From positions 310,001-374,000 of the forward strand of contig NZ_JBEGIK010000001.1 of assembly GCF_040675855.1 (NCBI RefSeq): DNA of 64,000 nt. The letters are read 5' to 3'. The notes beneath the pieces are model-generated. The model had not been told where the DNA came from and made no database searches. It saw only the letters and a list, made by a program, of their open reading frames with translations. Both the position numbers and the translations under genes were made by a program. This stretch comes from Microbacterium sp. LWH3-1.2. GTDB taxonomy: Bacteria > Actinomycetota > Actinomycetes > Actinomycetales > Microbacteriaceae. Positions 34,697 to 43,248 of the stretch are shown in pieces. Every line of letters starts with the position of its first letter. The first letter of the stretch is position 1.

Positions 34697-35899
34697 ATGA
34701 CCGACACGACTCTCGCCCCGGCATCAGCCGAGGCGTCCGCCCGTCCCACCGTGCGTGAGATCGGCATCATCATGAACGGCGTCTCGGGCCGGATGGGCTA
34801 CCGCCAGCACCTGGTGCGCTCGATCCTCGCGATCCGAGAGCAGGGCGGCATCGAGCTCACCGACGGCACCAAGGTCACGGTGAAGCCGCTCCTCGTCGGC
34901 CGCAGCGAGGCCAAGCTCGCCGAGCTCGCCGCGAAGCACGGCATCGAGGACTACACGACCGACCTCGACGCCGCCCTGGCGGACCCCCGCTGGGAGATCT
35001 ACGCCGACTTCCTCGTCACCAAGGCCCGCGCATCGGCGCTGCGCAAGGCGATCGCCGCCGGCAAGACCATCTACACCGAGAAGCCCACGGCGGAGACGGT
35101 CGACGAGGCCCTCGAGCTCGCGAAGCTCGCGCAAGAGGCCGGCGTCAAGACCGGCGTCGTGCACGACAAGCTGTATCTGCCGGGCCTGCAGAAGCTCAAG
35201 CGCCTCATCGACTCCGGCTTCTTCGGGCGCATCCTGTCGGTGCGCGGCGAGTTCGGCTACTGGGTCTTCGAGGGCGACTGGCAGCCCGCCCAGCGCCCGT
35301 CGTGGAACTACCGCGCCGAAGACGGCGGCGGCATCATCGTCGATATGTTCCCGCACTGGAACTACGTGCTCGAGAACCTGTTCGGCGAGGTCAAGACCGT
35401 CTACGCGCAGGCCGCCGTGCACATCGCCGACCGCTGGGACGAGAAGGGCGAGCACTACACCGCCACCGCCGAGGACGCCGCGTACGGCATCTTCGAGCTC
35501 GAGGGCGACATCGTCGCGCAGATCAACTCGTCGTGGACCGTGCGCGTGAACCGCGACGAGCTCGTCGAGTTCCACGTGGACGGCACGCAGGGCTCCGCCG
35601 TGGTGGGCCTCTTCGGCGCGAAGATCCAGCACCGCAACGCCACCCCGAAGCCGGTGTGGAACCCCGACCTGGCCGACGGCCACGACTACGACGCCGACTG
35701 GGCCGAGGTTCCCACGAACGACGTCTTCCAGAACGGCTTCCGTCAGCAGTGGGAGGAGTTCCTCGTCTCCTACGTCGAGGGCACCGACTACGAGTTCGAC
35801 CTGCTGTCGGGCGCGCGCGGCGTGCTGCTCGCCGAGGCCGGCCTGCAGTCGAGCCGCGAGGGCCGCAAGGTCGAACTGCCCACGCTGTCGCTGGACTGA
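34697..35899 (+). CDS. Gfo/Idh/MocA family oxidoreductase
   Basis: A 400-residue NAD(P)-dependent sugar dehydrogenase. The Rossmann part starts VREIGIIMNGVSGRMGYRQHL, with the EKP motif in GKTIYTEKPTAETVDEALELAK, which positions the cofactor and substrate. The C-terminal substrate domain is large. The unusual MNGVSGRMGY loop replaces the typical GxGxxG and is characteristic of a subgroup found next to DUF993 and sugar isomerases. ATG 34697 has AGCAGGA upstream. It is the first gene of a tight operon (six bases to DUF993) under the operator at 34617. The substrate is unknown; a 3-keto-sugar step is possible by analogy with ThuB. Confidence 0.88.
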   Translation: MTDTTLAPASAEASARPTVREIGIIMNGVSGRMGYRQHLVRSILAIREQGGIELTDGTKVTVKPLLVGRSEAKLAELAAKHGIEDYTTDLDAALADPRWEIYADFLVTKARASALRKAIAAGKTIYTEKPTAETVDEALELAKLAQEAGVKTGVVHDKLYLPGLQKLKRLIDSGFFGRILSVRGEFGYWVFEGDWQPAQRPSWNYRAEDGGGIIVDMFPHWNYVLENLFGEVKTVYAQAAVHIADRWDEKGEHYTATAEDAAYGIFELEGDIVAQINSSWTVRVNRDELVEFHVDGTQGSAVVGLFGAKIQHRNATPKPVWNPDLADGHDYDADWAEVPTNDVFQNGFRQQWEEFLVSYVEGTDYEFDLLSGARGVLLAEAGLQSSREGRKVELPTLSLD

Positions 35900-35904
35900 T
35901 CAGA

Positions 35905-37122
35905 ATGCCCACGCTCACACTTCTCGCAGGCGACGGCGCGCTCTCGGCCGCCGAGCTGAACGAGCCCCCTGGCTATCTCAAGCCCGGGGGACCGCTCCAG
36001 AGCCGCGTGGCGTACGCCGCCGCACACGTCGTGCCGAAGACCTGGGCCGACAACACCCCGGGTCGACCCGCCGAGGTCGACTGGGACGCGACCCTGGACT
36101 TCCGTCGCGCCGTGTACTCGTGGGGTCTCGGCGTTGCCGACGCCATGGACACCGCCCAGCGCAACATGGGTCTCGACGCCGCCGCGACCCGCGACCTCAT
36201 CGCGCGGTCGGCCGAGGTCGCCCGCGAGGAGGGCGGCTCGGTCGTCGTCGGGGTCAACACCGACCACGTCGAAGCCGAGCGCATCTCCATCGACGAGGTC
36301 ATCAGCGCCTACAAGGAGCAGCTGCACTTCACCGAGGAGCAGGGCGCCGGCCCCGTGCTGATGGCGTCGCGCCACCTGGCGCGCGTCGCCGAATCAGCCG
36401 ACGACTACCGCCGCGTCTACCGCGAGGTGCTGCAGTCGGCGACCGTGCCTGTCGTGCTGCACTGGCTCGGCGCGGCGTTCGATCCGGCGCTCGAGGGCTA
36501 CTTCGGCTCCCCCGACTGGCGCGAGGCATCGGCGGTGCTGTTGGAGATCATCGAGGAGAACGTCGACAAGGTCGCGGGCGTCAAGATGAGCCTGCTCGAC
36601 GCCGCGTCCGAGGTCTCGGTGCGCGAGCGCCTGCCCGAGGGTGTGCGCATGTTCACCGGCGACGACTTCAACTACGTCGGCCTCATCGGGGGTCAGGACG
36701 TGCCCGAGGCGACCCAGCCGGAGCGCAGCGTCGAGAGCCCGCGTCAGCACTCCGACGCCCTGCTGGGCGCCTTCGCGGCCATCACGCCGGTGGCGTCGGC
36801 GGCGATCCAGGCGCTCGACGCCGGCGACCCCGCACGGTACCTCGAGATCCTCGGCCCGACCGAAGAGCTCAGCCGCCAGGTGTTCGCCGCGCCGACGTAC
36901 TACTACAAGACCGGCGTCGCGTTCCTGTCGTGGCTGAACGGCCACCAGCCGGCGTTCCAGATGGTCGGGGGCCTGCACTCGGCGCGGAGCCTTCCGCACC
37001 TCTCGCGCATCGTCGAGCTCGCGAACGCGTCGTTCGCCTTCGAGCGTCCGGAGCTCGCGGCGATCCGCTGGCACGGGATGCTGCGCCACAACGGGATCGA
37101 TGTTCCGGGGGTGATCGCGTGA
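35905..37122 (+). CDS. DUF993 family protein, dihydrodipicolinate synthase-like barrel
   Basis: A 405-residue protein of uncharacterised family DUF993. The central VGVNTDHVEAERISIDEVISAY, VLMASRHLARVAESADDY and VVLHWLGAAFDP segments, with VAGVKMSLLD carrying a lysine in the usual barrel-strand position, suggest a DapA-type Schiff-base aldolase fold. It lies between a sugar dehydrogenase and a sugar isomerase, with a six-base gap before and a GTGA overlap after, so an aldolase or dehydratase step in a sugar acid or keto-sugar pathway is likely but not proven. Confidence 0.8.
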   Translation: MPTLTLLAGDGALSAAELNEPPGYLKPGGPLQSRVAYAAAHVVPKTWADNTPGRPAEVDWDATLDFRRAVYSWGLGVADAMDTAQRNMGLDAAATRDLIARSAEVAREEGGSVVVGVNTDHVEAERISIDEVISAYKEQLHFTEEQGAGPVLMASRHLARVAESADDYRRVYREVLQSATVPVVLHWLGAAFDPALEGYFGSPDWREASAVLLEIIEENVDKVAGVKMSLLDAASEVSVRERLPEGVRMFTGDDFNYVGLIGGQDVPEATQPERSVESPRQHSDALLGAFAAITPVASAAIQALDAGDPARYLEILGPTEELSRQVFAAPTYYYKTGVAFLSWLNGHQPAFQMVGGLHSARSLPHLSRIVELANASFAFERPELAAIRWHGMLRHNGIDVPGVIA

Positions 37123-37997
37123 CCGCGGATCCGCGCCTTTCGATCAATCAGGCCACCATCAAATACGCCGACCTCGCGACCGCGCTGCGCGTGACCGCCG
37201 AGGCGGGCGTGCAGGCGATCGGCCTGTGGCGCGAGCCGGTGCAGGAGGTGGGTCTCGCAACAGCCGCCTCGATGCTCGCCGACTCGGGTCTGCGCTTCAC
37301 GACGCACTGCCGCTCGGGCTTCTTCACGATGCCCGAAGGCCCGGCACGCCGCGCATCGATCGACGACAATCGCGTCGCGATCGAGGAGGCCGCGACGCTG
37401 GCGGCCGCGGGCGCCGACGGCTCGACTGCGGTCCTCGTGCTGGTGGCCGGCGGGCTGCCCGACGGCTCCCGCGACCTGGTCGGCGCGCGCGAGCGCGTGC
37501 GCGACGCCATCGGCGAGCTGGCACCGGATGCAGCGGCCGCGGGCGTGACGCTCGCCATCGAGCCGCTGCATCCGATGTACGCGTCCGACCGGTGCGTCGT
37601 CACGACGCTCGGGCAGGCGCTCGACATCGCCGCCGACTTCGACCCGGCCGTCGTGGGCGCCACCGTGGACACGTTCCACATCTGGTGGGACCCGGACGTG
37701 CTGTCGTCGATCGAGCGCGCGGGCCGCGAGGGCCGCATCGCGACGTACCAGGTGTGCGACTGGAAGACCCCGCTGGCCGCCGACCCGCTGCTGAGCCGCC
37801 ACTACCCGGGCGACGGCGTCATCGACTTCGCGTCGCTGACCCGCGCCGCCGAGGCGACCGGCTACGACCGCGACATCGAGGTCGAGATCTTCAACGCGGA
37901 GATCTGGGCGACCGACCCGCTCGTCGCCGTGCAGCGCACGGCCGCCGGGTTCGCAGCATCCGTCTCGCCCCACCTCCGCGCCCGCGTCGCCGGCTGA
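37119..37997 (+). CDS. sugar phosphate isomerase/epimerase family protein (xylose isomerase-like barrel)
   Basis: A 292-residue AP-endonuclease-2-type TIM barrel. Metal ligands are visible: Glu in LAIEPLHPMY, Asp and His in VGATVDTFHIWWDPD, and Glu in DIEVEIFNAEIW. Members include sugar epimerases and, more recently, 3-keto-glycoside hydrolases. The GTG start overlaps the DUF993 stop (GTGA). It is the last gene of the Gfo-DUF993-isomerase operon, ending 14 bases before a strong hairpin. The true substrate is unknown. Confidence 0.88.
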   Translation: MTADPRLSINQATIKYADLATALRVTAEAGVQAIGLWREPVQEVGLATAASMLADSGLRFTTHCRSGFFTMPEGPARRASIDDNRVAIEEAATLAAAGADGSTAVLVLVAGGLPDGSRDLVGARERVRDAIGELAPDAAAAGVTLAIEPLHPMYASDRCVVTTLGQALDIAADFDPAVVGATVDTFHIWWDPDVLSSIERAGREGRIATYQVCDWKTPLAADPLLSRHYPGDGVIDFASLTRAAEATGYDRDIEVEIFNAEIWATDPLVAVQRTAAGFAASVSPHLRARVAG

Positions 37998-38011
37998 CGA
38001 CGGGTCCAGCT

Positions 38012-38051
38012 CGAAGCGCCCGCGGGGTTCTTGGCCCCCGCGGGCGCTTCG
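38012..38051 (+). terminator. terminator of the Gfo-DUF993-isomerase operon
   Basis: CGAAGCGCCCGCGGGG (38012-38027) and CCCCGCGGGCGCTTCG (38036-38051) form a perfect 16-bp stem with an eight-base loop, 14 bases after the stop codon, followed by TCTTC. Confidence 0.8.
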
Positions 38052-38172
38052 TCTTCGCGGGCCCGGGCCGAGGTTGCCCAGCGGCCGGAGGCCGCGGACA
38101 GCAAACGCACCTCGCGCAGCCGCAGCGTCACCGCCCCCGCGGCATCGGTTCCTCAACTGGGGAAAACCAGAG

Positions 38173-38186
38173 GGAAATCGCTTGCC
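38173..38186. promoter_or_regulatory. LacI-type operator before the lacI-type gene at 38229
   Basis: GGAAATCGCTTGCC lies about 30 bases upstream of the -10 box of the regulator gene and matches the sites at 34617 and 43249, suggesting autoregulation. Confidence 0.65.
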
Positions 38187-38215
38187 AATCTATCGCCGGA
38201 ACCGGACACAGGCTC

Positions 38216-38221
38216 TAGACT
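38216..38221 (+). promoter_or_regulatory. -10 box of leaderless LacI gene
   Basis: TAGACT ends seven bases before GTG 38229; no Shine-Dalgarno sequence is present. Confidence 0.55.
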
Positions 38222-38228
38222 CTGGCCT

Positions 38229-39260
38229 GTGAGCGACATGATCGCGCCTACCCGAGGCGCCGCCACCCTCCACGATGTCGCGCGCGAGGCTGGGGTCTCG
38301 CTCGCGACCGCGTCGCGGGTGCTCAACGGCTCGACGCGAAAGGTCGCCGAGAGCTACCGCGAGCGCGTCGAGACCGCAGCCGAGAAGCTCGGCTACACGG
38401 CCAATCTCTCCGCCCAGGCCACCGCGCGAGGCACCGCCGCCATCGTCGCACTCCTGGTCGCCGACATCGCCGACCCCTATTTCGGCCAGCTCGCCTCCGG
38501 CGTCGCGCGCGGCGCCGACGAGGCCGGCCTCGTCGTCACGATCGCGATCACCGAGCGCGATCCGCAGCGCGAGGTCAGACTGGTGCGGGCCCTCCGCGGA
38601 CAACGGCCCCGCGGCCTCATCCTCGCGGCCTCCCGCGTGGAAGGCCCCGACGCCGCCGGCCTCCAGGGCGAGCTCGAAGCGTTCTCGAACATGGGCGGCC
38701 GCGTCGTCGTCGTCGGTCCCGGCGGGGGCCCCGCGCGTTCGGTCGCAATCGACAACCGCGGCGGTGCGGCGGCGCTCGGCAGCCGGCTCGCGGGCCTCGG
38801 CTATCGGGACGCGATCGTGCTCGCGGCATCCGAGGGGATCCGCACCTCCGACGACCGCGTCCAGGGCTTCAGCGAGGGCTTCGCAGATGCGGGCGGGACG
38901 GTGCGCGAGGTCCGTCGCGCCGGGTTCACCCGCGACGCCGGTTACGTGGCCGCGTCGGAGCTGCTCGAGGGCGACGTACCGGCCGGCACCCTGATCTTCG
39001 GCATCAGCGACGTCGTCGCCATCGGCATCATGTCGGCCGTGCGCGACGCCGGACGCCAGGTCGGCGCCGACATCGCGGTCGCCGGCTTCGACGACATCGC
39101 TACGGGTCGCGACATCCGACCCGGTCTGACGACCGTGCGCGTGCCCCTCGAGGATCTCGGCTACCACGCTCTGCACGCGGCGACCGACCCGGAATGGGAG
39201 GCCGAGCCGCAGCTCCCGCTCGAGGTGATCCTGCGCGGGAGCACTCCGCCGCGCAGCTGA
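38229..39260 (+). CDS. LacI-family regulator, probable controller of the Gfo/DUF993/ThuA regulon
   Basis: A 343-residue repressor with HTH ATLHDVAREAGVSLATASRVLNGSTRKV, hinge SAQATARGTAAIVALLV and a full sugar-binding sensor domain (DIADPYFGQLASGVARGADEAG, IAVAGFDDIATGRDIRPGLTTVR). The start is GTG 38229, leaderless; ATG 38238 is the alternative. An operator copy lies just upstream, and the same motif controls the operon before it and the ThuA/glycerate kinase pair after it. It is followed by a broken LacI paralogue. Confidence 0.93.
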   Translation: MSDMIAPTRGAATLHDVAREAGVSLATASRVLNGSTRKVAESYRERVETAAEKLGYTANLSAQATARGTAAIVALLVADIADPYFGQLASGVARGADEAGLVVTIAITERDPQREVRLVRALRGQRPRGLILAASRVEGPDAAGLQGELEAFSNMGGRVVVVGPGGGPARSVAIDNRGGAAALGSRLAGLGYRDAIVLAASEGIRTSDDRVQGFSEGFADAGGTVREVRRAGFTRDAGYVAASELLEGDVPAGTLIFGISDVVAIGIMSAVRDAGRQVGADIAVAGFDDIATGRDIRPGLTTVRVPLEDLGYHALHAATDPEWEAEPQLPLEVILRGSTPPRS

Positions 39261-39366
39261 CCGGGCGGTCGTCCAGCGAGGCGGGGAGCCGCCGGCCGGG
39301 CAGATTCGGGGGTGAGGAAACGCCTCAGGGCAGGCTGAGCGCGCCGAGACCGAGGGAGTCACACGG

Positions 39367-39794
39367 ATGCCTCGCCCTCCCGCGCCGACCGATCGACGCG
39401 CGTCACCATCGCCGACGTCGCCGCCCGGGCGGGGGTGTCGCTCTCGACGGTGTCCCGCGCGCTGAACGGCAACCCCACGGTGGATCCCGCTCTCACCGAG
39501 CGCGTGAAGGAGGCCGCCGCCGAGCTCGACTGCACCCCGAGCCCCGTCGCGCGCAGCCTCGTGCTCGGACGGACGCAGACCGTGGCGGTGGTCGTTCCCG
39601 ACCTCGGCAACCCGACGTTCCAGGCGATCCTGCGCGGGCTCAGCCCGGCCGCCGCGGCCGTGCCTGCGTCGGAGCTCGGCATGCAGGCGTGGGCACGCCT
39701 GCGCGAGCTGCTCGAGGGCACCGAGCCGGGGCATCCGCTGACCGTCCTCCCCGAGCTGACCATCCGCGGCACGACGGGCCCTGCGCCCTCCTGA
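39367..39794 (+). pseudogene. LacI-family regulator, frameshifted and internally deleted
   Basis: ATG 39367 has GAGGGAG eight bases upstream, but its frame gives nonsense after about 11 codons. The HTH (VTIADVAARAGVSLSTVSRALNGNP) is in another frame, which has no start codon of its own. The shift maps to the CGCGCG run near 39396-39402, consistent with a two-base gain. The frame then runs through hinge and VVVPDLGNPTFQAILRGL, the beginning of the sensor domain, and jumps directly to a C-terminal end (MQAWARLRELLEG, HPLTVLPELTIRGTTGPA). About 180 residues of sensor are missing. Not functional as a sugar-responsive repressor. Confidence 0.85.
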
Positions 39795-39837
39795 GCCCAC
39801 TGTTGCGGGAGTACGCGCGGCGGGACAATGAGCGCAA

Positions 39838-41601
39838 ATGGACCCCGCCGTGATGGAGCTGGAGATCGGGCCCGGACCCGAGCCGGGCTCGTACGTCGCG
39901 CGCGTGCTGCGATCGGTCGGCGGGGGCGAGCCGACCGAGACCTTCCACCTCGATCTCGATGAGCTCGTGGATCGGCGGCCGCTGCTCGAGGCCAGCGTGC
40001 TGTCGTCGGCGGTGTCGACCCGACGGGTGATGTCCGACACCGAAGCGGTGCTGCAGGACGTCGGCCGCCGACTTTTCGATGCGGCGTTCGCGGGGAGCGT
40101 GGGCACGGCGTACCGCACGAGCCTCGCCGTCGCCTCGGAGCGGGGGCTCAGCGTGCAGGTCTCCCTGCGCCTCACGGCGCCCGGACTCGCCGCACTGCCG
40201 TGGGAGGCGCTGTACGACGCCGACACCGACCGCTACCTCTGCCGCAAGGAGCCGCTCGTCCGGAACGTGCCGGCTGCCCACACGCCCGTCCTCCGGATCG
40301 CGCCGCCCCTCCGGGTTCTCGGCATGATCTCGTCGCCGCGCGGTCTTCCGATGCTCGATGTGGAGGTGGAGCGCGAGCGACTCGAGCAGGCTCTCGGGCC
40401 GCACATCGAAGACGGGCGCGTCGAGCTGAGCTGGCTCGAGGACCTCACGTGGGACGGCCTGCACGCGAAGCTGCTCGAGGGATCGTGGCACGTGCTGCAC
40501 TTCATCGGTCACGGCGCGTACGACACGGCGACCGACGAAGGTGTTCTGGCATTCGTGGGTCGCGACGGCCGGGCGGACCATGTGTCGGCGTCGGCATTCG
40601 CGGACCTGCTCGACGAAGCCGAGCCGACCCCCCGCCTCGTGGTGCTCAATTCCTGCCAGTCCGGCACCGGCGGACCGACGGATCTGTTCTCGGGAACCGC
40701 CGCCGCACTGGCGCGCAGCGGCATACACGCCGTCGCGGCCATGCAGTTCTCGATCAGCGACGACGCCGCGCTCGCCTTCTCGCGGGGGTTCTACACGGCG
40801 CTCGCCCACAACCGCGGCATCGATGAGGCCGTCCGCAGCGGCCGGATCGGCATCCTCGGCGCAGGTCGCGGAACCCTCGAATGGGTCACTCCCGTGCTCT
40901 ACCTCCGCGGGGACGCCCAACTGTTCGATCTGGGATCGGTGCCGACGGACCACAGCGCCGAGCCGCGTTCGCCCGCTCCCGCCGACGCGACCGGTCGCCC
41001 CCCGGGCGCCGCTCCCCCGCGCACGCAGGCGGCGTCCGCACGGACATCGACCGACGCGTCGGTGCCGGGATCGCGGGCCCCCACCCCCGCCGGGGAACGC
41101 GCGACGCGTCGGCCGACGTGGCGGCGCTGGGCGCTCGCGGGCGGGGCGGCGGTGGTCGCGATCGGCGCCGTCGTCACCGCTCTCCTCCTGATTCCGTTCG
41201 GCCCCGACCCGGGCGGAGCCGGCGGGTCAGGCGATCAGCCGAGCACCGCCGAGCTCGCCGTCCCTCTCGACGTCGACTGGGTCGACGTCGGGCTCTACTG
41301 CACCCTCGGCGACGAGTTCGTGATCGAGGTGAGCGGGCGCGGCTGGCTCGACGAGACGGCCGACTCGCAGATCGGCCCGGACGGCCTGCCCGCCGAAGAG
41401 CGGCCCGAGGCCCGCGTCCTCCCCGACGCCAACACGGGGTCGGTCATCGGAAGGCTCGACACGACACCGGAGCGGTTCCCCGTCGGGACCGGCACCACCT
41501 ACGTGTGTCCGGCGCAGGGTGGCCTGATGCTCGGAATCAACGACACCGACCTCGAGAACAACAGCGGCGAGTTCGGCGCTGTCGTGACGCTGAATCAGTA
41601 G
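39838..41601 (+). CDS. CHAT-domain protease with one membrane helix and a lectin-like C-terminal domain
   Basis: A 587-residue protein. The N-terminal CHAT domain (caspase-HetF-associated, about 90-365) carries the expected His-Cys dyad: H225 in HFIGHGAYD and C273 in VVLNSCQSG. A Pro/Ala/Ser-rich linker (370-425) leads to one membrane helix (about 431-453). The C-terminal domain (about 472-587) resembles the PA-IL/LecA-like or galactose-binding beta sandwiches (SVIGRLDTTPERFPVG, GGLMLGINDTDLENNSGEFGAVVTL) and has two cysteines, 488 and 557. Predicted topology: protease inside, sugar-binding domain outside. It is followed 11 bases later by a Trypco1 gene. A peptidase effector in a conflict or signalling system is likely. 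Confidence 0.85.
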   Translation: MDPAVMELEIGPGPEPGSYVARVLRSVGGGEPTETFHLDLDELVDRRPLLEASVLSSAVSTRRVMSDTEAVLQDVGRRLFDAAFAGSVGTAYRTSLAVASERGLSVQVSLRLTAPGLAALPWEALYDADTDRYLCRKEPLVRNVPAAHTPVLRIAPPLRVLGMISSPRGLPMLDVEVERERLEQALGPHIEDGRVELSWLEDLTWDGLHAKLLEGSWHVLHFIGHGAYDTATDEGVLAFVGRDGRADHVSASAFADLLDEAEPTPRLVVLNSCQSGTGGPTDLFSGTAAALARSGIHAVAAMQFSISDDAALAFSRGFYTALAHNRGIDEAVRSGRIGILGAGRGTLEWVTPVLYLRGDAQLFDLGSVPTDHSAEPRSPAPADATGRPPGAAPPRTQAASARTSTDASVPGSRAPTPAGERATRRPTWRRWALAGGAAVVAIGAVVTALLLIPFGPDPGGAGGSGDQPSTAELAVPLDVDWVDVGLYCTLGDEFVIEVSGRGWLDETADSQIGPDGLPAEERPEARVLPDANTGSVIGRLDTTPERFPVGTGTTYVCPAQGGLMLGINDTDLENNSGEFGAVVTLNQ

Positions 41602-41612
41602 GGAGGGTGGGC

Positions 41613-41960
41613 ATGGTCGCGAATCTGGTGGAGTTCCCGTTGGGCGATGGCGGGTCGGTGGTGGTCGCCTCCGGCGGGCCGGGCGGTGGTCAGGACCCGT
41701 ATGGGCCGGTCCTGCGCGGGCGCGTCTCCGAGGCCGTGGTCACTCAGGCGAGCGAGTCGTTCGAGACGGTGGTGCAGCGGGTCCAGCCCGCGGCGGCCGC
41801 CGTCCTCGATGCGGCCCGCTCGGGCCCGCACCCGCCGAGCGAGGTCACCGTCGAGTTCGGGATCGCGATGTCGGCGGACCTCGGCGCCGTGATCGCGTCG
41901 ACGGCGGTGCAGGCGAACTTCAAAGTCACCATCACCTGGCAGCGCGACACGTCGCACTGA
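41613..41960 (+). CDS. Trypco1 (trypsin-co-occurring domain, CU044_2847-like) small protein
   Basis: A 115-residue soluble protein with LVEFPLGDGGSVVV at the N-terminus and VTVEFGIAMSADLGAVIASTAVQANFKVTITW at the C-terminus, the pattern of the Trypco1/CU044_2847 family. These small domains are encoded beside trypsin-like or caspase-like proteases in actinobacterial conflict systems, where they are thought to act as adaptor or regulatory partners. GGGAGGG precedes the ATG, and the gene starts 11 bases after the CHAT gene, so the two form an operon. Confidence 0.8.
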   Translation: MVANLVEFPLGDGGSVVVASGGPGGGQDPYGPVLRGRVSEAVVTQASESFETVVQRVQPAAAAVLDAARSGPHPPSEVTVEFGIAMSADLGAVIASTAVQANFKVTITWQRDTSH

Positions 41961-42065
41961 ACCGCGCCTGGACGCGGCGGCGCGGGGCGGCCCTTCTCCC
42001 ACCGGTCGTTGAGCGAACGAGCGCTGCATTGCCCGCAGCCGAAACGACTGAGCCGAAGAGACAGT

Positions 42066-43193
42066 TCAGCCGCGAGCGAGCTCGCGCGCCAGCCGCGCCC
42101 CTGCCTCCTCGAGCCACCGCGCGGTGTCGGCCATCGCGGCCTCGCCGGAGCCTGCGAGCTCGGTGAGCGAGGCCGTCGCGGCGAAGCCCGAGGTGTCGGC
42201 ATCCGCCGCGATGCGGCCTGCGACCAGCGCCACCGGCACGTCGGCGGCCGCGGCCACAGCGCCGACGTGCGCGGGCACCTTGCCCGCCGCGGACTGGCCG
42301 TCGTACGACCCTTCGCCGGTGACGACGACGGATGCTGCGGCCACTGCCGCGTCGAGTCCCACGAGCTCCGCGACCGCCGCTGAGCCCGGCACCAGCCGCG
42401 CGCCCCACACCAGTAGGCCGAACCCGGTACCACCGGCGGCGCCGGCCCCCGCGGCCTCGGGGTCGGCGTCGACCAGCGCGGCGAGTCGCGCGAGGCCGGC
42501 GTCGAGCACCGCGATGTCCTCGTGGCCGGCGCCCTTCTGCGGGCCGAAGATCGCCGCAGCTCCCCGGGGTCCGAGGAGGGGGTTGGTCACATCGCTCAGC
42601 ACCGTCACGCCACCGGACGGAAGAGGGGAGAGTCCCGACACGTCGGCCGCCGTCAGCGTGCCGAGACCGCGTGCGCCGCCGGCGACCGGCCGGGCCGCAG
42701 CATCCGTGAATCGGGCGCCGAGCGCCGTCAGCATGCCGGTGCCGCCGTCCGTCGACGAGCTCGAGCCGATCCCGAGCACGAGGCACGACACCCCGTGCGC
42801 GAGCGCATCGGCGATCGCCTCGCCGAAGCCGCGCGTGTGCGCATCGAAGGCGCGGAGGCGCGGCGGCGTGCCGAGCAGCTCGATGCCGCTCGTGTTCGCG
42901 AGTTCGACGACGGCGGTGCCGTGGGGTGCGTCGGGCGTCGCCGGCAGCAGCACCCACGACGCCTCGACGGGTGCGTCCTCGGGACCGGTGACCGTCACCG
43001 GCATGCGCCGGGCACCCGGTACGGCGGCCGCGAAGGCGTCGACCGTGCCCTCGCCGCCGTCGGCCATGGGCATCAGTCGGAGTTCGCCGTCAGGGCGCTG
43101 GCGGCGCCAGCCTGCGGCGAGCGCCTCGGCGGCTGCCGCCGCGCCGATCGTTCCTTTGAACGAATCGGGCGCGATCACGACGGTATGGGCCAT
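42066..43193 (-). CDS. glxK: glycerate kinase
   Basis: A 375-residue type I (GarK/GlxK) glycerate kinase, phosphorylating D-glycerate to 2- or 3-phosphoglycerate. Family elements are VVIAPDSFKGTIGAAAAAEAL, PMADGGEGTVDAF, VLGIGSSSSTDGGTGML, LSDVTNPLLGPRGAAAIFGPQKG and VVTGEGSYDGQSAAGKVPAHV. It is divergent from ThuA, and an operator of the Gfo/LacI type lies between them (43249-43262). This suggests that glycerate is an end product of the regulon. ATG 43193 has GAGGAG about 12 bases upstream. Confidence 0.94.
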   Translation of the reverse strand: MAHTVVIAPDSFKGTIGAAAAAEALAAGWRRQRPDGELRLMPMADGGEGTVDAFAAAVPGARRMPVTVTGPEDAPVEASWVLLPATPDAPHGTAVVELANTSGIELLGTPPRLRAFDAHTRGFGEAIADALAHGVSCLVLGIGSSSSTDGGTGMLTALGARFTDAAARPVAGGARGLGTLTAADVSGLSPLPSGGVTVLSDVTNPLLGPRGAAAIFGPQKGAGHEDIAVLDAGLARLAALVDADPEAAGAGAAGGTGFGLLVWGARLVPGSAAVAELVGLDAAVAAASVVVTGEGSYDGQSAAGKVPAHVGAVAAAADVPVALVAGRIAADADTSGFAATASLTELAGSGEAAMADTARWLEEAGARLARELARG

Positions 43194-43248
43194 GGCGTCA
43201 TTCTCCTCGGGCGGGCGAGTTCTCGTCGTCTCCGGCTCGTTCCTTACG

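Noticed and set aside
39339..41960. A complete NTPase-type conflict system around the CHAT gene
   Set aside because: No STAND or AAA ATPase, TIR, or other sensor gene is adjacent; flanking genes are a LacI pseudogene and glycerate kinase, so only the two-gene module is claimed.
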